Positions 47,167 to 57,586 of a stretch of 64,000 nt of DNA are shown here, piece by piece. The position numbers and the translations under genes were made by a program. Source of the DNA: Diploscapter coronatus (lineage: Eukaryota; Nematoda; Chromadorea; Rhabditida; Rhabditidae); contig OZ038423.1 of assembly GCA_964036155.1 (NCBI GenBank), positions 34,363,249 through 34,427,248 on the forward strand. Reading direction: 5' to 3'. Positions within the stretch are counted from its first letter, which is position 1. Every line of letters starts with the position of its first letter. The notes beneath the pieces were generated by a model. It did not search any database. It saw only the letters and a program-made list of their open reading frames with translations, and was not told the origin of the DNA.

Positions 47167-50100
47167 ATGCACAAAACGGAACAAAATTTCTCGGTTTTAT
47201 TGTATTTGATTCAAAGCATTACATTTACTGGTTGTTTTATTTATTTATTTCTAAATCAATTTATTCGATATGGCGAATTTATTCTACAAGATAGTTGCAG
47301 AACATGGATTGCTTTCATTTGTAGGCTCATACGATCATTACATAAATATGTGTTCCTAAATTTCAATATCTGTGTCTGCTATGAAATATTGAATCTATTT
47401 AGTCCTTTGCATTGATCACTTATTTATTGGGAGTTGGACTAATAACGACTTGTGAAATTTTGTTAATAATTGGAAGAAGTTATGCTATCGGCTATACATC
47501 TCTCATTCTTTCAAAAGTACTAATACTTATGGGAAAGTGCGTTCAAATTTTAGAATCGATTTAAACTTCTTCAACTTCCAGAGTTTTCCTTCGATGTGTA
47601 ACGAGTGTAAATCATCTTCTTTGGATGTATGCAATCATTAAGGTAGGACATGTTTCGTTTATTGATTTGCAACATCTCGAACTAAAGAATGAATAATTAT
47701 TTCTGCAAACAAGTGCGTGTATAATCTTTAGAATAATAGCCTATGTGCGAAACTATGTTCGACCACGCCGTTATCCTCTTACCAAAAGAGAGACACTTGC
47801 CTAGAAGAGAGAAAAAGATTTTGCGCTCTGGCTTTACTCGTCGCTTACGGACTAACGTCAGGTTTTATTCCCGTTTCTTGATTTTTCGATTTTTTTCGTT
47901 TTAAATTGCCCAATTATCAATTTTTTCGTGATTAACTAACTAATTATCGATAATTTCAGAAGGCCTCGCTCACTGCCGCTTGTAAGGACGCTTCACAGCC
48001 GCCACAGACCTACTCCAACCTGGAAAATTAGATAAGTTTTCATTTAAAAGAAAATTCTAGCTTTCTTTATGTTTGAAGCCTATATTGGCGAACTTTTTTT
48101 CTATTTTTTTACCAAAATAATCTAAACTAACGCCTTGAACTTGTGCTTTGTGTGATTTTTTCAGAATTGATCCCTCATGATGCGATTTCTGATCGAAAGA
48201 AGAACGCAGATGTTCGACAACACCACAGGACAAATCAAAAGGTAGAATTTGAAATGTTTATATTTATTTTAAAGATTTTGAAAAAAAAAACTCAGATTAT
48301 AAAAAGTTGTATTATTGCATGCAAATTTTGATGCGTATTTGTTTGCAAAAAACATAGAGGGAAATTATTTTTTTTCAAAAAAAAATACAATTTTCAGAAC
48401 TCAAATCATCGAAGCGCAAAATTAACAACGACTGGATCGACATTTCATTTGATAAAGCTTTTTTTGCCTTATATGTTGGAGATAAAATGGCGACAAGAAT
48501 TGTTTTATTCCCGAATCAATAAATAAAATAAAAATGAAGTTATACAACATGAAAAATGTTTTAAAAAAAATACCCCCGAAAAGTAAAATTTAGAATAAAA
48601 CCCGATAATAACAAATTCAGAACCTCAAATTAGCTTTAACAACTTAAAACTAATGAATCTTTCATTAAAACAATACAGAAAAAATTGGCCTAGAAACACA
48701 ACAGAAGGTGACGGCGCCGGCATAGAAAGATGGGCAGTGCGAAGCGATCAAAGTGCTGCGGGAAATTACTGAAATAAAAGTATTCTCATAAAATGATTTT
48801 TTTTTCAATTTTGTGCAACATTCCAAAATTCATGCAAATATGTTAGATTTCACGTGGAATCATCTAGTTTAAACATGAAAAATCAACTTACATCATAAAC
48901 GATTCTTGATAGCCTGTAGGCCGAGCAGCCCGGTCAGCATCAATCCAAAACAAAGACGATAGACGAAAAATGCTCTAGCGGGTGATTCCTGAAAAATTCG
49001 CACAAAGCACAAGTTCAAGGCGTTAGTTTAGATTATTTTTGTAAAAAAATAGAAAAAAAAGTTCGCTAATATAGGCTTCAAACATAAAGAAAGCTAGAAT
49101 TTTCTTTTAAATGAAAACTTATCTAATTTTCCAGGTTGGAGTAGGTCTGTGGCGGCTGTGAAGCGTCCTTACAAGCGGCAGTGAGCGAGGCCTCCTGAAA
49201 TTATCGATAATTAGTCAGCTAATCACGAAAAAATAAGTAATTAGACAATTAAAACGAAAAAATCGAAAAAACGGACGAAAATAAATGGCGAATTTGGGCC
49301 TTCCAAGCGACGAGTAAAGCCAGAGCGCAAAATCTTTTTCTCTCTTCTAGGCAAATGTCTCTCTTTTGGTAAGAGGATAACGGCGTGTCGACGTCTTGCT
49401 AGACTTTATTTTATGTGCATAAATAATGCACATAAATGAAAAGCGATGAATAATAGTTTACACTTTAGCTCTACTTTGCTGTTTCTTCAACAATTCTCGG
49501 TCTTTATATGATACTTCGTAAAGATTCGATCGAAATGTAACTTCAATAACGAATATAGATAGGACGCAAGTGGATTTTAAAATGAGATGTCTGGTGAATA
49601 AAATTAGTCTACCTGAAGGCCTGACTTTTACTGATTCTAGACCTTACCATTTTCGAAATGGATAATAATAATTCTATAAAAAGTCATGGCGTTGAGAAAT
49701 CGTCTTCAGGATGACCAATTTGCTAACATTTTTCGCCGACTGAATTCGCTTTGGGGATTTGATTGCATTCAAACGGCGAAGAAATGATGAAAAATGAAAA
49801 TCGTCATTTCTCTCTCCATTTCCCGTTAATTTAGGAGAGAGAGCGGCAAGAATGCGTGGAAGAAATGGTATCAAGGAAGAAAAGCTATTCACCTATCCCT
49901 CGGTTGCATTTTCCAAAGAAACTTACTCATGAAAATCCTTTATTTTTATGATATCCTAGATGAAAACAAATTTCTTAATAAAACTCGCTTCAAAAATTTG
50001 ATTCCACTTACGCCCTCTAAATATAAATTTAAAAATGCGATTTTTATAGATCAAATGCTGCATTAATTGGTGTAGGGTCAGCAACATTGGCTACTGTGCC

Positions 50101-50461
50101 ATTTCATTTGCTCATTGCCGGTGTATTCATTTACTTTATCTTTGGAAAGTAAGTGCTAACTAGATGAAGATAAACGGAAATTTACAAAATTGGAAATGAA
50201 AAAAAAATCTTATAATTTTCTAAATGACGAAACAACAAGTTCGTAAAATTATGACTATTAAATTGTTAATTCATTCAGAATTGACGTAACGTGTAGAAAA
50301 ATCATTTCCTATGATTTAGATATGACGATTCACCTGATACAACTCCAGGTGCACCTCCAATTTTAAAATCCATGACAAAAAATGATGCCGAATTGCCAGA
50401 AATCAACGAACAAGGAGATAACAATCTATTACCGCCAAGATATGAAAATTTGAATAAATAA
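47167..50461 (+). CDS. Multi-pass membrane protein with C-terminal PPxY motif, 228 aa, family not recognised
   Basis: Six exons: 47167-47349, 47403-47536, 47582-47642, 49469-49536, 50050-50148, 50320-50461 (687 nt, all phases match). Hydrophobic segments lie at about residues 9-31 (VLLYLIQSITFTGCFIYLFL), 62-84 (ALITYLLGVGLITTCEILLI), 88-105, 115-143 and 152-178 (ATLATVPFHLLIAGVFIYFI). This gives four or five spans and no clear signal peptide. The C-terminal 50 residues are hydrophilic and end with LPPRYENLNK; PPRY is a ligand for WW domains such as those of Nedd4-type ubiquitin ligases. Intron 3 (47643-49468) contains a 1.6-kb inverted-repeat element. The overall size and topology recall tetraspan-type proteins, but I see no tetraspanin CCG motif. 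Middle exon choice rests on phase and hydrophobicity and is the weakest part of the model. Confidence 0.65.
47764..49387. mobile_element. Long-inverted-repeat element, 1.62 kb, about 400-bp arms carrying an exon-like block
   Basis: The left arm (47764 to about 48165) and right arm (about 48988 to 49387) are reverse complements, beginning CACGCCGTTATCCTCTTACC. Similarity is near perfect over the inner 240 bp and patchy around 47850-47920. Each arm holds a splice-acceptor-like TCGATAATTTCAG followed by an open block reading ASLTAACKDASQPPQTYSN then LEN and a stop. Between the arms, the minus strand at about 48898-48988 has an acceptor (TTTTTCAG) and an open exon-like stretch with a membrane-like LCFGLMLTGLLGL. 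No transposase frame is present. The palindrome TTATCGATAA is shared with the element at 4762-5415. It looks like a non-autonomous foldback element that captured gene sequence, and it sits inside an intron of the 47167 gene. Confidence 0.7.
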
Positions 50462-50549
50462 TCAAAGCAGAGGACATTTTTGAGATTGTTCAGAGCATGC
50501 CTCAAAATAGTAAAACAACTAATAATCGGAAAATATTCAATGCTAATAT

Positions 50550-50740
50550 GTAGTCTCCAAGCTCCACCCCTTGCACAAATCCGTTTTTGGCAGAAGCGCG
50601 CTAATTTGAAAGTAAAAAAATTGGGAAGGAAGTACTCTTCATCCTTCAAACCCAAAATGTCTCGAAAAAAAAACCCTACCTAAATTGACGATACGCCTGA
50701 TAAAATGCTTCTGTGCAAAAATCAGACCAAAATAGCCACA
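50550..50740 (-). repeat. Dispersed repeat family C, copy 2
   Basis: Reverse-oriented relative of 43495-43680. On the minus strand it carries TTTTTGCACAGAAGCATTTT, TTGGGTTTGAAGGATG, ACTTCCTTCCC, CGCTTCTGCCAAAAACG and GCAAGGGGTGGAGCTTGG. It lies between the convergent genes ending at 50461 and 50933. Confidence 0.6.
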
Positions 50741-50918
50741 CACAACCACGCACAAGCAATACTTCGTTTGCGAAAATATTCATTTTGGGTGACGGATTTT
50801 TTCGATCAGAGAATTTTCTTCACAGAAGCCTTATTTACAACCCAGATTATCTATCTGTTCAAAAGTGAATCCCAAAATGCCATTTGGCATATCTACTTGA
50901 GAACCCTAGTTAACATAC

Positions 50919-50924
50919 TTTATT
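50919..50924 (-). terminator. Polyadenylation signal of the cysteine synthase gene
   Basis: On the minus strand AATAAA begins about nine bases after the TAA stop at 50933-50935, so the 3' UTR would be very short. Confidence 0.5.
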
Positions 50925-50932
50925 TTTCCGCC

Positions 50933-52710
50933 TTATTTAATCGATTTATGCACATTGTTAAGATAGTTATAGACGATTTCCAGAGATTCATTAATATCCA
51001 TTGCCCTTCGCTCTTTGAGCTCCCTTTTGATGTCAGCGTAGAGGTCAGTCGATCTAATTCCAAAATATGTACTGCTGTATTTGGAAGTCTGAATCTTACA
51101 AATATCTTTCTCCCGAACTGCTGATGATAGTCACAATCAGCTCGTCGTGGTAATCGGGTAGTTGGGTTAGCTGGAATCCGTTTGCTATTACTCATGAATA
51201 AACAAACAAAGATTAGCTTTATTTTCAATGATCAATAGCGTTGTTTCGAGAAAAATGAACAGTACTAATGTTTCAAAATGAAATGTTGCTTTGAAAAACA
51301 AAGTTAGATTTGCTAAAAACTTTTCTTGGATAGGACAATTGCGATATGCCTACTTTGATAGCTGCAGCGACATTTGCCCCAGACGCGATTCCGGCCAAAA
51401 TGCCTTCTTCGGTCGCGAGTCGTCTCGCCATTTGCATCGCTTCGGCCGATGTGATTCGAATTGGCGTCGTCAAAATCGACTGGTCCAAAATGTTCGGAAT
51501 GAAGCCCGTACCGATTCCTGAAATATGGACAAAATTGGTGGTTGGCATTCGTGATTTGTTCGTCACCTTGAATAAAGTGATGACCCGCGGCGTAGCCAGA
51601 CAATACTGAAGATTCAAACGGCTCTATTGGAACGATCTGAAATGTCGACACCGAAATCGTCTTCCAAACCCGGTCGGTAAGGAGGAAAGCAGGAAAAACA
51701 ATATACCATAATATCAGGATTCTTCTTCTTGAGGTACTTGCCGATACCAACGATGGTTCCTCCCGTGCCAACGCCCATCAGAAGTGCCTTCACCTCGCCG
51801 TTCGTCTGACTCCAGATTTCCGGACCCGTCGTCATATAGTGCGCCTCGTAGTTCGCCGAATCCGAAAACTGAAACGAGACTTTAAATCCTTTCGTAAAAA
51901 CTACGTATATTTTGATCGATTTTTATGATTAGTAAAAATTACAATAATTTTATTCGATATTATATTGAACTTCATTAGACCTACTTGATCGAGATAGAAG
52001 GCATTTGGAATGCGCGAGGCTAACGCCTCGGACAATCGCACGGCTCCTCCCAAGCCATCTTCGGCCCTCGTCAAAACCACCTAAAATTGCTCGATGTTTT
52101 CCAATAAATTACGCTTTTCAACCTCAGCTCCGTATGCCTTGATGAGCATTCTGCGCTCGATGCTGGAACTCGCTGGCATCACGAGTATTGCCTTGTATCT
52201 GAATTTCGAAAGTTATTTCTCAAATAATGCTTAATGGTCCCATATTCTTGTTCGAGAATTGTTCATTTCATTTTTGTCAAACTTTGTGCCCACCCTTTGT
52301 ACGCAGCGCAGTGGGCGAGTGCAATGCCGGAGTTGCCGCTGGTCGGTTCGATCAGCACGGTTTCACCTACAGAAAAAGTTATGAAGTTTTATTTTAGCAA
52401 AAAAATCACCAGGCCGAATTTTGCCAGCTTTTTCAGCCCTTTCGAGCAGATACGACGCCATTCGATCCTTCAACGAGCCAGACGGATTGATGTACTCCAT
52501 TTTGACGGCTAGAAGAAATTTATGAGTCAGATGAAATTATTGAAAATTTGCAAAAACAGCTTATTGTGAAAACGGATCGTTTTTTTTGTTAAAAGTCTCA
52601 TACTCACCGATGTTTGCCTTGGTTCCAGCGACGACGTTCTTCAGTTTAAGCATCGGTGTGTTCCCGATGATCGTCGTACCGCAGGTCGCCATCCGGCGAA
52701 TGTACGCCAT
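50933..52710 (-). CDS. Cysteine synthase-like PLP enzyme (CBS/OASS family), 344 aa
   Basis: Ten exons on the minus strand: 52608-52710, 52410-52508, 52294-52366, 52123-52198, 51985-52080, 51707-51868, 51567-51636, 51354-51517, 51100-51170, 50933-51053 (1035 nt). The fold-type II PLP signatures are all present: NPSGSLKDR with the Schiff-base lysine at 48, the substrate loop TSGNSGIA (76-83) and the phosphate loop GVGTGGTI (181-188). [11 protein letters not shown] and [14 protein letters not shown] are near the end. The family makes cysteine from O-acetylserine and sulfide, or condenses cysteine with cyanide or sulfide. Nematode CYSL proteins belong here, and some also act as hydrogen-sulfide/oxygen sensors. 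There is no heme-binding N-terminus and no CBS-domain pair, so it is not full-length cystathionine beta-synthase. An alternative start MATCGTT lies six codons in. Confidence 0.93.
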
Positions 52711-55019
52711 TTACAGATTATCTAAAAGCTCTATGATTTAACCGAATCTCACATCTTCGTATTCAGACCAGGCTAGCACTTTTTCAAGATGTCGAAAGAA
52801 GCGAAGGTCAAGGCATCTATGTAACAAATTAACAAGTGCAATAGCACATACTCTATTCTTGGAAGAGCTTAAAGTAGCTAACCGATTTGGAAGTTTCAGA
52901 ACAATCAGCGAAAATCAATTGCAAACCAACCAGTCGAGTTGCAGAATCGGGCAGCAGGGGCGACTACTTCTTATAGTGAGCAGTTCGAGTAGATGCACAC
53001 GAATGCAGTCGCGTGTAGAAATGAGGGCAGCCTTCCGTGAGCAGTTAAATCAGGGAATTATAATCTCGTTTTGAGCCATCAGTGCAAACTCGAAGAGGTT
53101 ATCACAAGGACTTCGAAAAGCTCTAAACTTTTCGTGGAAATAAGACCTGAAATATGAACTAACTCGAGGAAGATTCAGGATTAGCGGACTCTTTGGACCA
53201 CCCTTTTATCTATTTTTTCATTCATGACAGTCTTCTTGAACTGGTGTAATTGACGAAGTGTTCCATTTTTAATTTCAAACATGGCTTATAAAATATCGTG
53301 TAATCAACATCATCGAAACCTAAATTTTGTAGTTTTATAATCACGAACATACTCTTCTAGGAAATGAGGTTTCAGATGATCTATAACCTGGAAGCCATAT
53401 ATTTCATCATGACATGGAATAGAGTTACGAAAAAATCTTAGATTATGATAATTTCACTTTTTATTATAACCCGACGAGTAGGAGAATGATAAATTAAGTT
53501 ATTTAGTTTTGGAAAATTTGAAACAGATTTTTTGCTCACTAACTTTTAAAGTTATTTCAATGTTATGGATGTAGTCTCGCGGATTCTTTATTTAGATAAG
53601 TATTCCTATTCTTATTAAATGCAGAATCGGACTTTGATATCTCAGAGTTTAATGGCAAATGTTGCATGAAGCAGAAGGTTTTCAAAGTCAATTAAGATAT
53701 TTTTAAGTTTGAAAATAGTCTCTCCTGCAGCCGTTTGCAGCAGCCCAGACACGAGAAAATTCGTATAAATCCAATCAGCAAATCATGCATGGAAATTCAC
53801 TTTTTGCAAGAAAAAATATCAAGAAATCACTGAAGCTCTACTAATTTTTGTAAGGAGTTATAAAAAGGAAGTGCATCTTTGAAAAAGAACTCTAAATTTG
53901 AATTTATTCCAACGTCATGGGGAATGCTAATGGGTGATATTCATTTTGATAATCACGATCAAATAAAAATTGACAAGCATAACGACAGTTAATTTGCAAT
54001 TGTGTGTAGTTAACATTTCCGAATGCATAATCAGCTCTTATCAAATTGGCGAAATACCAAGATGGTCTCAGAAGAAGCATACTGGCTCGAATTGATTACG
54101 ATTTTCCAATTGATAAATGTTGAGCCCTCATTAATTCTTGTAGTAACATTTATATATCTTTCTAATACCTTTCAATAATTCCTTAGAACCAAGCATTATT
54201 ACACGTTTTATTAATGACACACTCTATTGATAGATTACACTGTAAACTGATATAATTTTAAACTTCACTTTCATTTTCTTTTTAGCATGGTCACACCACA
54301 TTTCATTCAAATTTTTTAAAAACTGTCTTAAATACTAATGTTTAAAATGGCGCATAGCATTGGAACCCTTATCGTTGATAGTTTATAAAACAGCCTATGC
54401 GTTATCAAAACCTTAAGGGTCTTTCCCAACTATTTAGTCAAATCATAAATATGCAGAAGTGATAATCATTTGATATGTCATTCGCTCATACAATTGGCTA
54501 CGCTTTTTCTATGAGAAGTGAAGCTAATATTATTTCATACAGTGATTTCGTACCACTTCCTATAATACAATTAAAATTTTCAATGATGTTTTATTTTTCG
54601 TGAAGATCAACTTTTTTCCTAAGGATGTTGTTAAAGGTCAAATCATAATCCATTTGTTTATTTCGCCATAATTTTTAATGAGTATGCAAAAATACGGAAG
54701 TTAGGCGCCAAAATGTCAGATTACAAGTTGAAAAATGAGTAGTAAATTTGTAGTTTCGGAATTAGAGTGACCGGACTGATAAAGCTGCACTTGGTTTGGT
54801 GATTTCATTTCATCATGATTCTTAGCCATATTTATTCAATTTTCTAAGTTAAATGTATCAGACATTTTTCAGTTCTTGTATTTTTGCAAGAGACGGTAGA
54901 CTTGTTATTCCCCCCCTTCTTCGTGTAATTCAAACCACGATTAAAGGAATTTTTATTCTCATGACTTGATTGAATTCTCTTCGATTTAATCATTTCGACC
55001 ATTTTCAGAATATTCTAGC
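52711..55019. other. 2.3-kb AT-rich spacer, no gene seen
   Basis: I found no exon set that holds frame. A short ATG frame at 52797 (MSKEAKVKASM) has a donor-like GTAACA at its end but no partner exon. The rest is AT-rich without obvious repeats. Confidence 0.4.
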
Positions 55020-55690
55020 ATGAAATCTCGAATTAACGATTGTGTGACGAGGATATTTCTCGGCATAGTCGTTTTTGCATGGTCAGCATCCACAATACCA
55101 AGCTCTAGAATACGGTATTTCGAAATTTTAAATTTGCAATCATTTTTAATTTTCAGGCGATCGTTCACCTACCCTGACATCATATCCGGTGTGGGCTCTA
55201 TTAGTCAAGCTGGAAAAATGGCTCTGGCGATGGATCGAGCTCTATCGGGAATTAAAACTAGCGTGAGTTGGATTATGCTGATGCAGATTTTTGTGAACAT
55301 GCTAAAACTTTAGGTTCATAATGGTCTGAAAATTTCGATAAATGTGTCTTGTTTCTCGAAACACGGCGAATGGAGTCACTCGCAAAGATTACGAAGAAAC
55401 GAGTGGTTCTTGTTCGATTTCGGTTAGTCATTTGAATTTTTAACGACTTTATAAAACTAGAGCTTGTTCAGGAGTTATGAGAAGATTTAAAATTTTTAGA
55501 TCCTGATAGTTCGAAATACGAAATATTCTGGTGCGAAATTAAGCTGAATAGACGACGCATCCATTGGCAAGCCTACAAGGGTCAATCTGGGAATCACTTC
55601 TGGTTTATAAAACCCAATGGAATTTACCTAGGAACTGCAGATGCCACAGACATGATGCTTTACATCGAGTATAAGTTCTGCTTATTATAG
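55020..55690 (+). CDS. Small secreted protein, 166 aa, possibly S1/self-incompatibility-like fold
   Basis: Four exons: 55020-55114, 55157-55262, 55314-55422, 55500-55690 (501 nt). The acceptor TTTTCAG ends about 11 bases before the ATG. The N-terminus has a hydrophobic stretch (IFLGIVVFAWSAS, residues 12-24), a likely signal peptide. The mature part includes GLKISINVSCFSKHGEW, then a basic RLRRNEWFLFDF, then KYEIFWCEIKL and HWQAYKG. This spacing of V.C.SK, a hydrophobic F.F and a second F.C followed by HW recalls the plant self-incompatibility S1 family, where two cysteines bridge a small beta sandwich. That resemblance is from memory of the pattern and may be chance. The function is unknown. 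The gene ends 59 bp before an inverted-repeat element. Confidence 0.6.
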
Positions 55691-55749
55691 TTTTTGGCGG
55701 TCTTATTTCAAGACATCTCAAATTCAAGTACAAATGATCAGTTGTGATA

Positions 55750-55989
55750 CTCTCTTCCCAAATCGACGAGATCTTTGCCCGTGCGATTCGCGCTACTCGA
55801 ATTTTATCGTCACACGCGAGCGGCTGCGTGGCGTTTCTCTTTGCTCTCCCACGAAGATGCACTATCTCCCTATTGCGTCAGGTTGTAAAATCTGATGTAG
55901 GAGGAAGTAATGCATCCGCTCGCGAGTGACAATAAAACCCAAATAGCGCGAACCGCACAGGCAAAGATCTCGTCGATCTGGGAAGAGAG
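55750..55989. mobile_element. Miniature inverted-repeat element, 240 bp, about 78-bp arms, TA flanks
   Basis: The arms begin CTCTCTTCCCAAATCGACGA and end TCGTCGATCTGGGAAGAGAG, pairing with few mismatches for about 78 bases each around an 84-bp centre. TA dinucleotides flank both ends (55748-55749 and 55990-55991). No coding capacity is present. The form fits a Tc1/mariner-type miniature element, in a different family from 4762-5415. Confidence 0.8.
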
Positions 55990-56161
55990 TATATCGAATT
56001 TGTAAATGTGCTTTCACGGTCAAATAATTTAGGCAATGAATAAATTGAAATTATAGTAATATCGTTAATTAAAAATTGGTTGATTTAAACACCATGTAGA
56101 AACATTAACATGTTATGAAGACGTAAATAATTTATGTTTTATATATTTATTGGATAAGTAT

Positions 56162-56430
56162 TTATTTCAAGTGGTTACTTGATGAGTTCTGGAGCAAACT
56201 GGTCGGTCTTATTGAAATCGATTTAACGGGAGTAGATTCATTCTGGTGACTTTCACGCTTCCTTGTAATTTTGAACCTGTATGGAATTGGAATCTTTTTG
56301 AAGAGATTGTAAACGGTTTTTCGTTTCGTCGAAATTCCGATCATAAATGTTAGAGGCACTGCTAAAGCATAAAGATAGGCGATGAACAAAGTGAATGATT
56401 GCGACATAACTGCCTGAACATTACTATTTG
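56162..56430 (-). CDS. Orphan terminal exon of a membrane protein
   Basis: After an acceptor-like GTTCAG near 56409 the minus strand encodes AVMSQSFTLFIAYLYALAV, PLTFMIGISTKRKTVYNLF and a basic, polar tail ending SSSNHLK before a stop. One hydrophobic segment followed by a KR-rich boundary resembles the last helix and tail of a nematode serpentine receptor. No earlier helices are visible upstream, so this is either a fragment or the last exon of a gene I cannot assemble. Confidence 0.3.
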
Positions 56431-56449
56431 AATTCAAAATGAGCTATTT

Positions 56450-56789
56450 TCAATATTCATGAGTTTCTTTAACGAAAACTTGTACAATTTTCTTTAAAAG
56501 TTTAGCATTGATGACATCGCTAATCACGAGTCGTTCATACAGTGGCGCACAAAAGTTTGGAACAATGCATGAGTTTTTATCCGCTTTAAGATATGACAAT
56601 CTTGCTGGCTCAGTCCGAACAAATGAAAGACGTATTTTCAGTTGATCTCGCATGAATTTCCTTACATCTTGGCCCAGTTTGTACTGTGGAAAACAACTTT
56701 AACGCAGTTCTATGATCGAGTCGATCGATTACGCACGATAGAAGACCCCTTGGCAATGATCCGAGCATTAATTTAGGAAAAATAATCAT
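56450..56789 (-). pseudogene. F-box gene broken by a frameshift
   Basis: Minus strand from 56789: MIIFPKLMLGSLPRGLLSC, then VIDRLDHRTALKLFSTV, a good match to the nematode F-box pattern (LP..LL..I..RLD..T.L.L..V). Immediately after FSTV (about 56690) the reading frame that continues F-box-like sequence is shifted by one base. That second frame reads YKLGQDVRKFMRDQLKIRL and runs 76 codons to a stop at 56450. No 40-60 bp intron fits both frames. The simplest reading is a single-base frameshift, either a real pseudogene or a sequencing error. It is not closely related to the F-box exons at 1149 and 21650. Confidence 0.5.
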
Positions 56790-57586
56790 TTTAGATTTAA
56801 AGTGAATATTTTTAATTAAGTATATATCTGAAGTGGGTATTGTTTCACCCAATCACTGCTCACACAGTTTATTATTTCGCATCCACAAATCGTTTAGTCT
56901 TAGGAAGTGAGAGGGAACCGCGGAGTCAGACCAGCAAACTATCATATTGTTTCAGAAAGGGAATTTCTGCACTTGAAATGGCTAATTAGTGCTTCTCTGG
57001 GCTAATTTCGTGGCCCGTTATCCATTCCAAAGAAGTGCACAACAATGACAATGTCGAAATGCACTCATCGTTCTGGAAAATGACTCTTGAAAACTCGAAG
57101 CAGGCTGGAATTCTGCGATATTTTAACAAGAAAACGCTTAAAATAGTTTTATAATTTTATAACACGAACAATTTCCATATTCTTATCTATGAGAAGAGAA
57201 AGTTATCGAAGGGAGGCTAGAATGTCCCACTGCCTAATTCTCGTGTTCACACTCCAGATGAAAATCACGATTTTGAAAGTTGAGATAATCGATAAAATCA
57301 CTCTTATCATGGGTTTGTAAATCGATCAATTTCATCATGAGCATCACATTCCATTTTATTCTATCATATTGGTTGCCTAAAATATGGGCGGAGTTTGGAA
57401 TCTTGGAAGGGCGCGTGGGGAGTGAGGAGAGAATGCTGTGTTTGGTTGTTGAAAGGTGAGGGGAAGAGGGAAGGAATGAAAGAGAGGAAAGGAGGGAGAG
57501 GATTGCATTGGAGAATTGGATCGAGTCGGTGGAGGGCAACGACTCGCACCGCTGCCTGCCTGACTGACCGCTCTGCCTGACTTTCC
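56790..57586. other. Upstream region of the Pax gene
   Basis: Includes a purine-rich tract at about 57380-57500 (GGGAAGAGGGAAGGAATG, GGAAAGGAGGGAGAGG). The overlapping minus-strand frames of 72-129 aa there are low-complexity products of this tract, not genes. The start codon at 57587 follows TGACTTTCC without an acceptor, so this transcript may have its own promoter. Confidence 0.35.

Noticed and set aside
52797..52832. Short exon MSKEAKVKASM ending at a GT
   Set aside because: Eleven codons with no partner exon in phase within the following 2 kb; too short to support.
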